A stretch of 64,000 bases of DNA from an uncultured Ruminococcus sp. (GTDB lineage: Bacteria; Bacillota; Clostridia; Oscillospirales; Ruminococcaceae), in the NCBI GenBank assembly GCA_946413815.1, contig CAMKMD010000004.1, positions 1-64,000 on the forward strand. Direction: 5' to 3'. Shown in pieces: positions 1 through 11,200 of this stretch. Both the position numbers and the translations under genes were made by a program. The first letter of the stretch is position 1; every line of letters begins with the position of its first letter. The notes beneath the pieces are model-generated. The model was not told where the DNA came from. It did no database searches and worked only from the letters and a program-made list of their open reading frames with translations.

Positions 1-19
1 CCCGGCAAGGGGTGAATTC

Positions 20-78
20 AAAAACAGTCCGGTGGACTGTTTTTGAAGAGGGGACACCCTGCAAGAGAGGGCGTCCCC
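20..78. repeat. intergenic hairpin pair (repeat-family fragment)
   Basis: Two adjacent inverted repeats lie between the window edge and dapL. The first is a perfect 12-base-pair palindrome (20-31 with 35-46, three-base loop). The second (51-60 with 69-78) has a GCAAGAG loop. It closely matches the last module of the tandem-hairpin repeat at 19426-19450, sharing CCCTGCAAG and GAGGGCGTCCCC. Its placement suggests a dispersed intergenic repeat rather than a gene-specific signal. Confidence 0.55.
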
Positions 79-106
79 CGAATTGATACAGGTTTTTGAC
101 AGACTG

Positions 107-132
107 AAGCTGTGCCTGATACGGCACAGCTT
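107..132 (-). terminator. possible dapL terminator hairpin
   Basis: A ten-base-pair stem (107-116 with 123-132) and six-base loop lie just past the dapL stop. No uridine run follows on the minus strand, so it may act as a 3'-end stabiliser rather than a strong intrinsic terminator. Confidence 0.35.
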
Positions 133-152
133 TCTGTTCACGAAATAGCTTA

Positions 153-1349
153 TCAGAAGAGCTCCCTGAACCTCCTCATGGCCTCCTCTGTATTCTCCTT
201 GCTGTTAAAGGCTGTCAGGCGGAACCAGTTATCGCCGTTCCTGCCGAAGCCTGCGCCGGGGGTGCCGACCACTCCTGCCTTTTCAAGCATGAAGTCGAAG
301 AATTCCCAGCTGTTCATGCCGCCAGGGCATTCAAACCAGATGTATGGTGAATCTATGCCGCCGGTAAAGCGTATACCGAGCTCCTTCATAGTCTCTGCGA
401 TTATTCCTGCGTTGACCATGTAGTGTGCTATCATATCTCTTGCTTCCTTCATTCCCTCTTCGCTGAATACAGCTGCTGCTGCACGCTGTACGATATAGGG
501 AACGCCGTTGAATTTAGTACACTGACGCCTGTTCCACATCTTGTTCAGGCTCATCTCTCTGCCGTCTGAGGAAACGGTCTTTATATCCTTCGGAACTACG
601 GTATATCCGCAGCGTGTTCCGGTGAAGCCTGCTGTCTTTGACAGTGAGCAGAACTCAACGGCGCATTCCTTTGCGCCCTCTATCTCGTAGATGCTGTGGG
701 GGAGGGAACTGTTGGATATGAAGCATTCATAGGCGGAATCGAAGAGTATCACTGCATCGTTCTCAAGGGCATAATCCACCCACTTACGGAGCTGCTCCCT
801 GTTGTAGCAGGCGCCTGTCGGATTGTTGGGCGAGCAAATATAGATGATATCAGCATGGACGCTCCTGTCGGGCATGGGGAGAAAGTTGTTCTCCGCTGTG
901 CCGTCCGTGAAGACTATCCTTCTGCCGTTCATTGTATTCGTATCGACATATACAGGGTATACCGGGTCGGGTATCAGTACAGTGTTGTCTGCTGAGAAGA
1001 GGTCGGTGATATTTCCTGTGTCTGATTTTGCGCCGTCTGATACGAATATCTCATCTATATCCAGATAAACTCCGAAGGTGCGGTAGTGACCGGCCACAGC
1101 CTCCCTGAGGAAGTCATAGCCCTGCTCGGGGCCGTATCCCCGGAAGCTCTCGGCTCTGCCCATCTCATCTGCGGCAGAGTGCATAGCCTGCACTACGGTC
1201 TGGCTGAGGGGCAGGGTCACATCACCGATGCCGAGCCTGATGACGGACCTGTCGGGGTGCTTCTCCTGAAATGCAGAAACACGTTTAGCTACCTCGCTGA
1301 AGAGGTAGCTTTCCTTTAACTCTGAAAAATGTTCATTGAACCTTGCCAT
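153..1349 (-). CDS. dapL: LL-diaminopimelate aminotransferase
   Basis: PLP enzyme that converts tetrahydrodipicolinate to LL-diaminopimelate in one step, using glutamate as amino donor, for lysine and peptidoglycan synthesis. The 398-residue product has the family layout: SPNNPTGA near residue 173 and the Schiff-base lysine in SLSKTAGFTG at about K238. I chose the methionine beginning MARFNEHF. An upstream in-frame ATG would give six more residues but lies deeper inside dapF. The start overlaps the 3' end of dapF by 17 bases, so the two are translationally linked. It is the last gene of the leftward amt-pyrG-glnN-dapF-dapL operon, which ties lysine/cell-wall nitrogen use to ammonium assimilation. 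Aminotransferase paralogues are alike, but the dapF partnership supports DapL. Confidence 0.93.
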   Translation of the reverse strand: MARFNEHFSELKESYLFSEVAKRVSAFQEKHPDRSVIRLGIGDVTLPLSQTVVQAMHSAADEMGRAESFRGYGPEQGYDFLREAVAGHYRTFGVYLDIDEIFVSDGAKSDTGNITDLFSADNTVLIPDPVYPVYVDTNTMNGRRIVFTDGTAENNFLPMPDRSVHADIIYICSPNNPTGACYNREQLRKWVDYALENDAVILFDSAYECFISNSSLPHSIYEIEGAKECAVEFCSLSKTAGFTGTRCGYTVVPKDIKTVSSDGREMSLNKMWNRRQCTKFNGVPYIVQRAAAAVFSEEGMKEARDMIAHYMVNAGIIAETMKELGIRFTGGIDSPYIWFECPGGMNSWEFFDFMLEKAGVVGTPGAGFGRNGDNWFRLTAFNSKENTEEAMRRFRELF

Positions 1350-2187
1350 AATAATACTCTCCGTCAAATGTATATTCTGCGGGGCCTGTCATATAGATAT
1401 GACCGTCAGACTCCTTCCATTCTATCGTGAGCTCTCCGCCGGAAAGCTCTACAGTCACCGGTTCGCGGGGGCTTATGCCGTTCAGGCAGGCTGCTGCGAC
1501 TGTTGCACAGGTGCCTGTACCGCAGGCAAGAGTCTCGCCGGTGCCTCTTTCCCATACCCTCATTCTCAGATGGGTGGGGGAGAGGATGTTCACGAATTCA
1601 ATATTGGCTCTGTGGGGGAATCTTTCATCCTGCTCGAAAACTCTTCCGAACCGCTCAACGTCGAATCCTCTTACGTCTTCGTCTATGAAGATGACGGCAT
1701 GGGGATTGCCCATTGATACACAGGTGGCCGTGAACTCCCTGCCGTATGCCGAAAGCAGGAGGTCCTTGACGGGGGAGGCCTCAGCAATGACCGGCACCGC
1801 TGCCGCTTCCGTCACGGGTACGCCCATATCAACCGTAAGGGTGCGTGCGATATCCTTTTCATCGGTGTGTACTGCTATGGACTTGATGCCCGCAAGTGTT
1901 TCAACAGTTACCGTTTCCTTGTGGAATATCTTCCTGTCGTAGACGTACTTGGCAACGCAGCGTATAGCGTTGCCGCACATCTCCGATTCACTGCCGTCCG
2001 GATTGAACATACGCATACGGCAGTCAGCCCTGTCGCTGGGAAGTATCAGAACGAGGCCGTCAGAGCCGATGCCGAAATGCCTGTCGCTGACTGCTCTTGA
2101 CAGCTCCTGAGGAGACCTTACGGTCTCCTCGAAGCAGTTGATGTATACATAGTCGTTTCCGCACCCATGCATTTTAGTGAACTTCAT
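1333..2187 (-). CDS. dapF: diaminopimelate epimerase
   Basis: Cofactor-independent racemase that turns LL-diaminopimelate into the meso form. The two catalytic cysteines are visible: C71 in MCGNAIR and C222 in ACGTGTCA. The glycine-rich N-terminal start (MKFTKMHGCGNDYV) is typical. At 284 residues it is full length for the family. It begins five bases after the glnN stop, with a GGAG-type ribosome site inside the end of glnN, and its own end overlaps dapL, so it acts in a dapF-dapL pair that completes the aminotransferase variant of lysine synthesis. Confidence 0.95.
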   Translation of the reverse strand: MKFTKMHGCGNDYVYINCFEETVRSPQELSRAVSDRHFGIGSDGLVLILPSDRADCRMRMFNPDGSESEMCGNAIRCVAKYVYDRKIFHKETVTVETLAGIKSIAVHTDEKDIARTLTVDMGVPVTEAAAVPVIAEASPVKDLLLSAYGREFTATCVSMGNPHAVIFIDEDVRGFDVERFGRVFEQDERFPHRANIEFVNILSPTHLRMRVWERGTGETLACGTGTCATVAAACLNGISPREPVTVELSGGELTIEWKESDGHIYMTGPAEYTFDGEYYYGKVQ

Positions 2188-2192
2188 TTATA

Positions 2193-4280
2193 TCACACTC
2201 CGAAAAGAAGCTTGTCGTATGCCGGGAAGGGATAGTAGTCCTCGGCAGTCATGGTCTCTGCCTTGTCAGCAGCGCTGCGGAGCTTATCCATAGCAGGCAG
2301 CATGGTATCACGGACGAACTCTGAAGCGGGAACGATTTCTGTGAATTCTCTGAGACCTGCAACAGCAGCCTCGAGCTCTGTGGTTGCTGCATCCATATCA
2401 TCTACGCAGCCGGAGAGCTCTGTTACCAGCTTTGTCTCGTAGCGGCAGGCTGCACCGGATACGCTCTTCTTTACGGATACTGCTGATGCGGTATCAGCTG
2501 CGAACCTTGCAACAGCGGGGATTATCTCCTTGCGAGCCATATCTATCATGGTGGAAGCTTCGATGTTGACCTGCTTTACGTAGTTCTCAAGCATGATATC
2601 GCGGCGTGAGTAGATCTCAGCCTCTGTGAAGATGCCATGAGAGGTGAGCATCTCGATGTTCTTCTTGTCGCAGATATGCGGCATAGCATCGGCTGTAGTC
2701 CTGAGGTTCATAAGGCCTCTCTTCTCAGCCTCCTTTATCCATGCGTCATCGTAGCCGTTGCCGTTGAATATTATGCGCTTGTGATCCTTGATAGTCTTCT
2801 TGATAAGATCGTGGAGAGCCTTGTTGAAGTTCTTTGCGCTCTCGAGCTTGTCAGCGAACTGCCTGAGTACCTCTGCAACAGCGGCATTGAGATGGATGTT
2901 AGCACAGGAGATGCTGTTTGAAGAACCGAGCATACGGAACTCGAACTTGTTGCCGGTGAAGGCGAAGGGGGAGGTACGGTTGCGGTCGGTGGAATCCTTG
3001 CTGAACTGGGGGAGAACATCAACGCCCAGCTTCATCTTCTCCTTGGCTGTACCGCCGTAGGGCTTGTCAGCCTCGATAGCATCAAGAACAGCAGTGAGCT
3101 CGTCGCCGAGGAAGATGGAGATCACGGCGGGAGGAGCCTCGTTTGCACCAAGACGGTGATCGTTGCCGGCGGTTGCAACGGAGAGACGGAGCAGATCCTG
3201 ATAGTCGTCAACAGCCTTGATTACTGCTGCGAGGAAGAGGAGGAACTGTGCGTTCTCTGCGGGAGTCTCACCGGGAGAGAGGAGGTTCTCGCCCTGGTCA
3301 GTGGAGATGGACCAGTTGTTGTGTTTGCCGGAGCCGTTTACGCCTGCGAAGGGCTTTTCATGAAGCAGGCATACAAGACCGTGGCGGAGGGCTACCTTCT
3401 GCATTACCTCCATGGTCAGCTGGTTGTGATCGGCTGCGATATTCGTTGTATCATAGATAGGAGCGAGCTCATGCTGAGCGGGCGCTACCTCGTTGTGCTT
3501 GGTCTTTGCGAGTATGCCCAGCTTCCAGAGCTCCTTGTCCAGATCAGCCATATACTCGGCAACACGGGGCTTGATGGAGCCGAAGTAGTGATCGTCCATC
3601 TCCTGTCCCTTGGGAGGCATAGCACCGAAGAGGGTGCGGCCTGTCATGATGAGGTCCTTTCTCTTCTTCCACATCTCACGGTCAACAAGGAAGTACTCCT
3701 GCTCGGGACCGACAGAGGTCTTTACGCTCTTTACCTTGTCGTTTCCGAAGAGCTTCAGGATACGAAGAGCCTGCTTGTTGATAGCCTCCATTGAGCGGAG
3801 GAGGGGCACCTTCTTGTCGAGGGCCTCGCCTGTGTAGGAGCAGAAGGCTGTGGGGATGTAGAGGGTGCCGTCCTTGATGAAGGCATAGGATGTGGGATCC
3901 CATGCTGTATAGCCTCTTGCCTCGAATGTTGCACGAAGACCGCCGGAGGGGAAGGATGAAGCATCAGGCTCGCCCTTTACCAGTTCCTTGCCGGAGAATT
4001 CCATTATTACTCTTCCGTCGGGGGCGGGGGAGATGAAGCTGTCATGCTTCTCGGCAGTAACGCCTGTCATAGGCTGGAACCAGTGTGTGTAGTGTGTAGC
4101 GCCTTTCTCGATAGCCCAGTCCTTCATGGCTGCGGCTACTGCATTTGCTACGGAGATATCAAGGGGAGTGCCCCTGTCGATAGTCCTCTTCAGTGAACGG
4201 TACACCTTGTCTGAAAGTGTAGCCTTCATTATCCTGTCGTCAAATACCATTGAACCGAAATACTCTGTTACCTTTTCCAT
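2193..4280 (-). CDS. glnN: glutamine synthetase, type III
   Basis: ATP-dependent condensation of glutamate and ammonia to glutamine. The 695-residue length and the type III landmarks ([20 protein letters not shown] near the N-terminus, [33 protein letters not shown]) separate it from the ~440-residue type I enzyme. These motifs carry the metal-binding glutamates and the ATP/glutamate-site residues, and all look intact. It is the third gene of the leftward nitrogen operon, 20 bases after pyrG and five before dapF. It is probably the main glutamine synthetase of the cell, because the type I-like homologue at 14306-15583 has lost catalytic residues. Expression probably depends on the amt leader. 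Confidence 0.96.
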   Translation of the reverse strand: MEKVTEYFGSMVFDDRIMKATLSDKVYRSLKRTIDRGTPLDISVANAVAAAMKDWAIEKGATHYTHWFQPMTGVTAEKHDSFISPAPDGRVIMEFSGKELVKGEPDASSFPSGGLRATFEARGYTAWDPTSYAFIKDGTLYIPTAFCSYTGEALDKKVPLLRSMEAINKQALRILKLFGNDKVKSVKTSVGPEQEYFLVDREMWKKRKDLIMTGRTLFGAMPPKGQEMDDHYFGSIKPRVAEYMADLDKELWKLGILAKTKHNEVAPAQHELAPIYDTTNIAADHNQLTMEVMQKVALRHGLVCLLHEKPFAGVNGSGKHNNWSISTDQGENLLSPGETPAENAQFLLFLAAVIKAVDDYQDLLRLSVATAGNDHRLGANEAPPAVISIFLGDELTAVLDAIEADKPYGGTAKEKMKLGVDVLPQFSKDSTDRNRTSPFAFTGNKFEFRMLGSSNSISCANIHLNAAVAEVLRQFADKLESAKNFNKALHDLIKKTIKDHKRIIFNGNGYDDAWIKEAEKRGLMNLRTTADAMPHICDKKNIEMLTSHGIFTEAEIYSRRDIMLENYVKQVNIEASTMIDMARKEIIPAVARFAADTASAVSVKKSVSGAACRYETKLVTELSGCVDDMDAATTELEAAVAGLREFTEIVPASEFVRDTMLPAMDKLRSAADKAETMTAEDYYPFPAYDKLLFGV

Positions 4281-4300
4281 TTTTAATATCCTCCTTATAA

Positions 4301-5920
<1,620 letters not shown>

Positions 5921-5977
5921 TCATTTATATGACAGGGCGGGGGAGGCTGTGTGCGTCCCGGCGCCCATATCAGCTTA

Positions 5978-7786
5978 TCAGGAACGCTCCCATTCCTCGG
6001 AGTCGTGAAGTGCGTTGTAGCCTTCCTCTCCGGTACGGATCTTGATGACGTTCTCGATGTCGTAGATGAACATCTTGCCGTCGCCGTAGTTTCCTGTATA
6101 GAGAGCGGATTTAGCGGCTGCGATTACCTTTTCTACAGGTACTGCGCATACAGCTATCTCAGCCTTGATCTTGGGGAGCAGATTCATCTCGACGGTAGTA
6201 CCACGGTAGTAGTTCTTCTGTCCGTTCTGCATACCGCAGCCGAGGACGTTGGTAACTGTGATACCCTTTACGTCGATAGCTTCCATAGCCTCAATGAAGG
6301 CCTGGAGCTTCTGCTGTTTGAATACGACTACTACATTAGTCATCTTGGGACGTCCGTCAACGGAAGGTACAGAGTAGTTCTTTACTTCTACTGCCTCGTC
6401 AACAGGAACAACGGGAGCTGTGGGAGTGCCTACGACCTCGACGCTCTTTGCGTCCTCCTTGGTGTAACCGTACATTGCGGCATCGTTCATGGAAGGAGCG
6501 AAGTCAGCATAAGAGGAGATAAGGCCGTGCTCTGTGATATCGAGACCGATGATCTCTTCCTGCTCTGAAGCACGGAGGCCGATAGTAGCCTTGATTGCGA
6601 AGAATACGATAGTCATGCTTACAGCTGTGAATACTGCGATAGCTGCAAAGCCGCCGAGCTGTCTGCCGAGGAGTCCGAAGCCGCCGCCGTAGAAGAGACC
6701 TGCCAGCTGGTTGCCGTTCTGGTCAGCCAGTGAGTAGCCGGGAACCTCAGGGTTTGCAAGAAGGCCGACTGCGATAGTTCCCCAGATACCGTTCATCATG
6801 TGTACGGCAACTGCGCCGACAGGATCGTCGATGTGGAGAACATAGTCAAGGAACCATACGCCGAAGCATACCAGGAAACCGGAAACAACGCCGACGATTG
6901 TTGCACCGAGAGCGTCAGTTACGTCACAGGGAGCAGTGATACCAACAAGGCCTGCCAGTGAGGCGTTAAGACACATTGAAACATCGGGCTTGCCGTATTT
7001 CAGCCATGTGAAGATCATGCAGGTAACTGTTGCAACTGCGGGAGCGATGGTAGTTGTAAGGAATACTGAGCCGAGCTGCTCAACAGATGTACAAGCGGCA
7101 CCGTTGAATCCGTACCAGCCGAACCAGAGGATGAAGCATCCGAGAGCACCTATTGTAAGGTTGTGTCCGGGGATGGCGTTTACCTTTACCTCGCCGTCCT
7201 TGGTCTTGTGGAACTTACCGATTCTCGGGCCGAGGATTGCTGCGCCTACGAGAGCTGCGATACCGCCGACCATGTGGATATGTGCGCTTCCTGCGAAATC
7301 ATGGAAGCCCCACTGTGCCAGCCAGCCGCCGCCCCAGCCCCAGTGAGCTTCGATGGGGTAAACGACTGCACTGATGATAGCTGAGTAAACGCAGTATGAA
7401 AGGAACTTGGTACGTTCTGCCATGGCACCGGAAACGATAGTTGCCGTGGTCGCACAGAACACAAGGTTGAATACGAAGTTTGACCAGTCGAATGTGCCGT
7501 AAGATGTGAAGATATCAAATCCGGGCTGACCGATGATGCCGGCGACGTCTGCTCCGAAGAGAAGACCGAAGCCTATGAGAATGAAAACTACTGTACCGAT
7601 ACAGAAGTCCATAAGGTTCTTCATAATGATATTGCCTGCATTCTTAGCGCGGGTGAATCCTGTCTCCACCATTGCGAATCCTGCCTGCATAAAGAATACG
7701 AGGGCGGCTCCTATAAGGAACCATACGCCGAATAACTTACTGTCAGTCTGCGCTGTCACTTCTTGTATAATAGTCTGTGCGTCCAT
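5978..7786 (-). CDS. amt: ammonium transporter fused to P-II regulatory domain
   Basis: A fusion of an Amt/Mep ammonium channel (about residues 1-430, multiple membrane helices) and a GlnK-type P-II protein (about 480-602). Channel landmarks include FMQAGFAMVETGF and the pore histidines in GFHDFAGSAHIHMVGG and VHMMNGIWG. The P-II part keeps the start MTNVVVVFKQQKL and a T-loop followed by LLPKIKAEI. The usual T-loop tyrosine that is uridylylated (in EYVVDLLPK-type sequences) is replaced in YRGTTVEMNLLPK, so control is more likely by direct ATP/ADP/2-oxoglutarate binding. I chose the start MDAQTI, 13 codons inside the longest frame, because AGGAGGT lies just upstream. It is the first gene of its operon, with a long structured leader. 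Free GlnK normally plugs AmtB; here the plug would be tethered. Confidence 0.95.
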   Translation of the reverse strand: MDAQTIIQEVTAQTDSKLFGVWFLIGAALVFFMQAGFAMVETGFTRAKNAGNIIMKNLMDFCIGTVVFILIGFGLLFGADVAGIIGQPGFDIFTSYGTFDWSNFVFNLVFCATTATIVSGAMAERTKFLSYCVYSAIISAVVYPIEAHWGWGGGWLAQWGFHDFAGSAHIHMVGGIAALVGAAILGPRIGKFHKTKDGEVKVNAIPGHNLTIGALGCFILWFGWYGFNGAACTSVEQLGSVFLTTTIAPAVATVTCMIFTWLKYGKPDVSMCLNASLAGLVGITAPCDVTDALGATIVGVVSGFLVCFGVWFLDYVLHIDDPVGAVAVHMMNGIWGTIAVGLLANPEVPGYSLADQNGNQLAGLFYGGGFGLLGRQLGGFAAIAVFTAVSMTIVFFAIKATIGLRASEQEEIIGLDITEHGLISSYADFAPSMNDAAMYGYTKEDAKSVEVVGTPTAPVVPVDEAVEVKNYSVPSVDGRPKMTNVVVVFKQQKLQAFIEAMEAIDVKGITVTNVLGCGMQNGQKNYYRGTTVEMNLLPKIKAEIAVCAVPVEKVIAAAKSALYTGNYGDGKMFIYDIENVIKIRTGEEGYNALHDSEEWERS

Positions 7787-7854
7787 AATAAGACCTCCTA
7801 TGAGTATTATAACAGCCTCAGACACACCCTGTACGGAGGTATTGTCTGAAATAC

Positions 7855-7892
7855 AAAAGGGTGCATGATGCCATCATTGACATCATACACCC
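7855..7892 (-). promoter_or_regulatory. ANTAR-type hexaloop hairpin in the amt leader, with T-tract
   Basis: In the amt mRNA a 12-base-pair stem (7881-7892 with 7859-7870, one G-U pair) is topped by a T-G and a C-G pair and a six-base loop, AATGAT (7873-7878 on the minus strand). A1 and G4 of the loop match the known ANTAR recognition pattern. TTTTGTATTT follows the stem, so the same element could terminate transcription. The top (TC-AATGAT-GG) parallels the gltB leader hairpin (TC-AAAGAC-GC). Confidence 0.6.
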
Positions 7893-7920
7893 CATTGTGT
7901 ATGGAATCAGCGCTGATTAC

Positions 7921-7956
7921 AAAAAAAGAGAGCTACGGACTTCCTGTCCGCAGCTC
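7921..7956 (-). terminator. promoter-proximal intrinsic terminator in the amt leader
   Basis: An eleven-base-pair GC-rich stem (7946-7956 with 7930-7940) with loop AGGAA is followed by seven uridines in the leftward transcript. It starts only about 13 bases after the predicted transcription start, so it is an attenuator, not the end of another gene. Confidence 0.75.
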
Positions 7957-7975
7957 CCTTGCTGTTTACAATGCC

Positions 7976-8004
7976 ATTATAGACCCTTTTCGCAGGTTTG
8001 TCAA
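7976..8004 (-). promoter_or_regulatory. amt operon promoter
   Basis: Full-consensus boxes on the minus strand: TTGACA (7999-8004), a 17-base spacer and TATAAT (7976-7981). The predicted start is near 7969, giving a leader of about 180 bases before the amt start codon. It is divergent from the gltB promoter about 120 bases away. Confidence 0.85.
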
Positions 8005-8127
8005 GGGCTTTTTTCAGATTTGTTAGTTTTTGATAATCATTTTCCGCTTTAAACACCAAAAGTATATGCAGGTCTGACAAAAGTGCTCAGAAACGCCTGA
8101 AATGACCTGTTTTTTTCAAAATGCCCC

Positions 8128-8156
8128 TTGACATTTGCGCTGCAAAGTGCTAAGAT
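8128..8156 (+). promoter_or_regulatory. gltB operon promoter
   Basis: TTGACA (8128-8133), 17-base spacer, TAAGAT (8151-8156). Transcription would start near 8163, leaving a leader of about 100 bases with two hairpins before the gltB start codon. The stretch 8005-8127 between the two divergent promoters shows no other feature that I can name. Confidence 0.85.
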
Positions 8157-8169
8157 AAAAAACAGGAAC

Positions 8170-8217
8170 AAGGACGTTTGTGCAGACTATCAGTCTGCCC
8201 GGACGTCCTTTATTTTA
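8170..8217 (+). terminator. promoter-proximal intrinsic terminator in the gltB leader
   Basis: An outer eight-base-pair stem (8170-8177 with 8203-8210) encloses an inner seven-base-pair stem (8182-8188 with 8192-8198). TATTTTATTA follows directly. It begins about seven bases after the predicted start of transcription, mirroring the amt leader. The GCAGA segments of this hairpin and of the next one could compete for the same partners, which would allow alternative folds. Confidence 0.65.
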
Positions 8218-8221
8218 TTAT

Positions 8222-8247
8222 GGTGCAGATCAAAGACGCTCTGCACC
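8222..8247 (+). promoter_or_regulatory. ANTAR-type hexaloop hairpin in the gltB leader
   Basis: An eight-base-pair stem (8222-8229 with 8240-8247), a T-C mismatch, a closing C-G pair (8231-8238) and the six-base loop AAAGAC (8232-8237). Loop positions A1 and G4 fit the ANTAR target pattern. It sits just before the ribosome site of gltB. Confidence 0.6.
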
Positions 8248-8266
8248 GGGAAGGCGAGTGAATGAG

Positions 8267-11200
8267 ATGGATAATTTCAGAAACGAATCTCCGTATGATC
8301 AGCAGGGGCTCTATGATCCCCGCTTTGAACACGATAACTGCGGTATCGGTGCAGTTGTGAGCATCAGGGGCGAGCAGTCAAGATATGTGGTTGACAGCGC
8401 TCTTACTATAGTAGAGAAGCTCGAGCACCGTGCCGGCAAGGATGCCGAGGGCAAGACCGGCGACGGTGTCGGACTTCTGGTGCAGATGCCCTACAGTTTC
8501 TTTATAACAGAGGCTGCAAAGCTGGGCTGCGATATCGGCGGCAAGGGCGATTTCGGCGTGGGTATGTTCTTCTTCCCGCAGAACGAGATGAAGCGCAGCC
8601 AGGCAAAGAAGCAGTTCGAGCTGATCGTCAGAAAGAACGGTATGGAGTTCGTATGCTGGAGAGAGGTGCCGGTATCACCCTGTATCCTCGGTCAGAAGGC
8701 ACTCGACAGTATGCCCCATATCATGCAGGCTTTCGTAAGGCGTCCTGAGGATTGTGCAAAGGGACTCGGTTTCGACAGAAAGCTCTTTATAGCAAGAAGA
8801 GAGTTCGAGCAGTCCAACGAGAATACTTATGTATGCTCACTTTCAAGCCGCACTGTAGTATATAAGGGTATGTTCCTTGTTGACGAGCTGAGAAAGTTCT
8901 ATACGGATCTCCAGAGCGATACCTTCGTATCAGCTATCGCCACAGTGCATTCACGTTTCTCCACAAATACCAACCCGAGCTGGCAGAAGGCTCATCCGAA
9001 CCGCCTTATAGTACATAACGGCGAGATAAATACAATCACAGGCAACGCCGACAAGATGCTTGCCCGTGAGGAGACCATGTCCTGTGAGGCTCTCAGCGGC
9101 GATATGCACAGGATACTCCCCCCGCTGAACGTGAACGGTTCAGACTCCGCAAGACTTGATAACTCTCTTGAGTTCCTTGTAATGTCGGGTATGCCACTTC
9201 CCCTCGCAGTAATGATAATGATACCCGAGCCCTGGAAGAACGACAGGACCATATCAAAGGCGAAATACGATCTTTATCAGTACTACGCCACTATGATGGA
9301 GCCCTGGGACGGCCCCGCATCTATCATATTCTCCGACGGAGAGATCATGGGCGCAGTCCTTGACAGGAACGGTCTCCGCCCCTCACGCTACTGCGTGACC
9401 AGCGACGGATTCCTGATACTCTCCTCCGAGACCGGATGTATCGACATACCGCCGGAGAAGATAGTAAAGAAGGATCGTCTCCGCCCCGGAAAGATGCTCC
9501 TTGCAGACACTAAGCAGGGCCGCATAATCGAGGATGACGAGATCAAGAATACCTACGCATCCCGCCAGCCATACGGCGAATGGCTCGATTCCAACCTTGT
9601 ACGTCTCCATGACCTGCATATCCCCAACAAGGGCGTCAGGACCTACACAGAGGAGGAGCTTGCAAAGCTCCAGAAGGCCTTCGGATATACCTATGAAGAA
9701 GTTCGCACTTCCATACTCCCCATGGCAGAGAAAGGCGCAGAGCCCATAGCTTCCATGGGCAGCGATATACCGCTCCCGCCGCTGGATAAGCAGTCTCCGC
9801 CCCTTTTCAACTACTTCCGCCAGCTTTTCGCGCAGGTCACCAATCCGCCTTTTGATGCTATCCGTGAGGAGAGCGTAACCGATACCAGCGTATACCTTGG
9901 CAAGGACGGCAACATCCTCGAGGAGAAGCCGGAGAACTGCCATGTGCTCAAGATAGAGAACCCGATACTTACAGAGACTGATATGTTAAAGATAAGAAGT
10001 CTCAGCGGCAAGGGACTCAGAAGCGCAGTCATCCCTATAACATATTATATAGGCACCTCACTCGAAAAGGCCGTTGAGCGTCTCTTCATAGATGCAGACA
10101 AGGCATACCGCGACGGTGCGAATATACTCATACTCTCAGACAGAGATGTGGACGAGTTCCACTGTGCGATCCCTTCACTGCTTGCAGTTGCAGCTCTCCA
10201 GCAGCACCTTGTAAACACAAAGAAGCGCACATCAGTTGCAATGGTACTTGAATCAGCTGAGCCCAGGGAGGTACACCACTTCGCAGCACTCCTCGGATAC
10301 GGCGCCTGTGCAGTTAATCCCTACCTCGCACATGAGACCATTCGTTCACTCATTGAGGAGGGCTCCCTTGACAAGGATTTCTATGCTGCTGAGGATGACT
10401 ACAATTCAGCCATACTCCACGGCATTGTAAAGATAGCTTCCAAGATGGGAATCTCCACAATACAGTCCTATCAGGGCAGCAAGCTCTTTGAAGCTGTCGG
10501 CATATCGGAGGAACTGATAAACAGATACTTCTCCGGCACAGTCAGCCGTATCGGCGGCATAGGTCTTGCGGATATCAGCCGCAGAACAGAGAAGCTGCAT
10601 ACAGCTGCATTCGACCCCCTCGGACTTGCTGTGAACAGCAGCATCGGAAGTGCGGGCAGCCACAAGCTGCGCAGCGGAAAGAGCGAGCATCTCTACACCC
10701 CCGAGACCATACACCTCCTCCAGCAGGCGGCATGGACGGGAAGCTATGATACCTTCAAGGCCTACACCGCAGCCGTTACCCGTGAGGACAGCGAACTGAC
10801 ACTGCGCAGTCTCCTTGATATACGCTTTGACGAGAACGGTGGCATCCCCATAGACGAGGTTGAGTCGGTGGAGAGCATCTGCCGCCGCTTCAAGACAGGC
10901 GCCATGTCCTACGGCTCCATCTCACAGGAAGCTCACGAATGTATGGCAGTCGCCATGAACAGCATCGGCGGCAAGTCCAACAGCGGTGAGGGCGGCGAGA
11001 GCCCCGAGAGACTGAAGTCCGACAGATGCTCCGCGATCAAGCAGGTTGCATCGGGACGTTTCGGTGTAACATCGGAATACCTCGTTTCCGCACAGGAGAT
11101 ACAGATCAAGATGGCACAGGGCGCAAAGCCCGGCGAGGGCGGACATCTTCCCTCCGGAAAGGTTTATCCCTGGATCGCAAAGACACGTCACTCGACGGCA

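Noticed and set aside
8180-8266. N-terminal extension of gltB from an upstream ATG
   Set aside because: The extension would start inside the leader terminator and lacks a ribosome site. MDNFRNES gives a normal propeptide before the catalytic cysteine.
7787-8266. Known glutamine riboswitch (glnA or downstream-peptide motif)
   Set aside because: The conserved core of those cyanobacterial aptamers is not visible. Terminator and hexaloop hairpins fit ANTAR control better.
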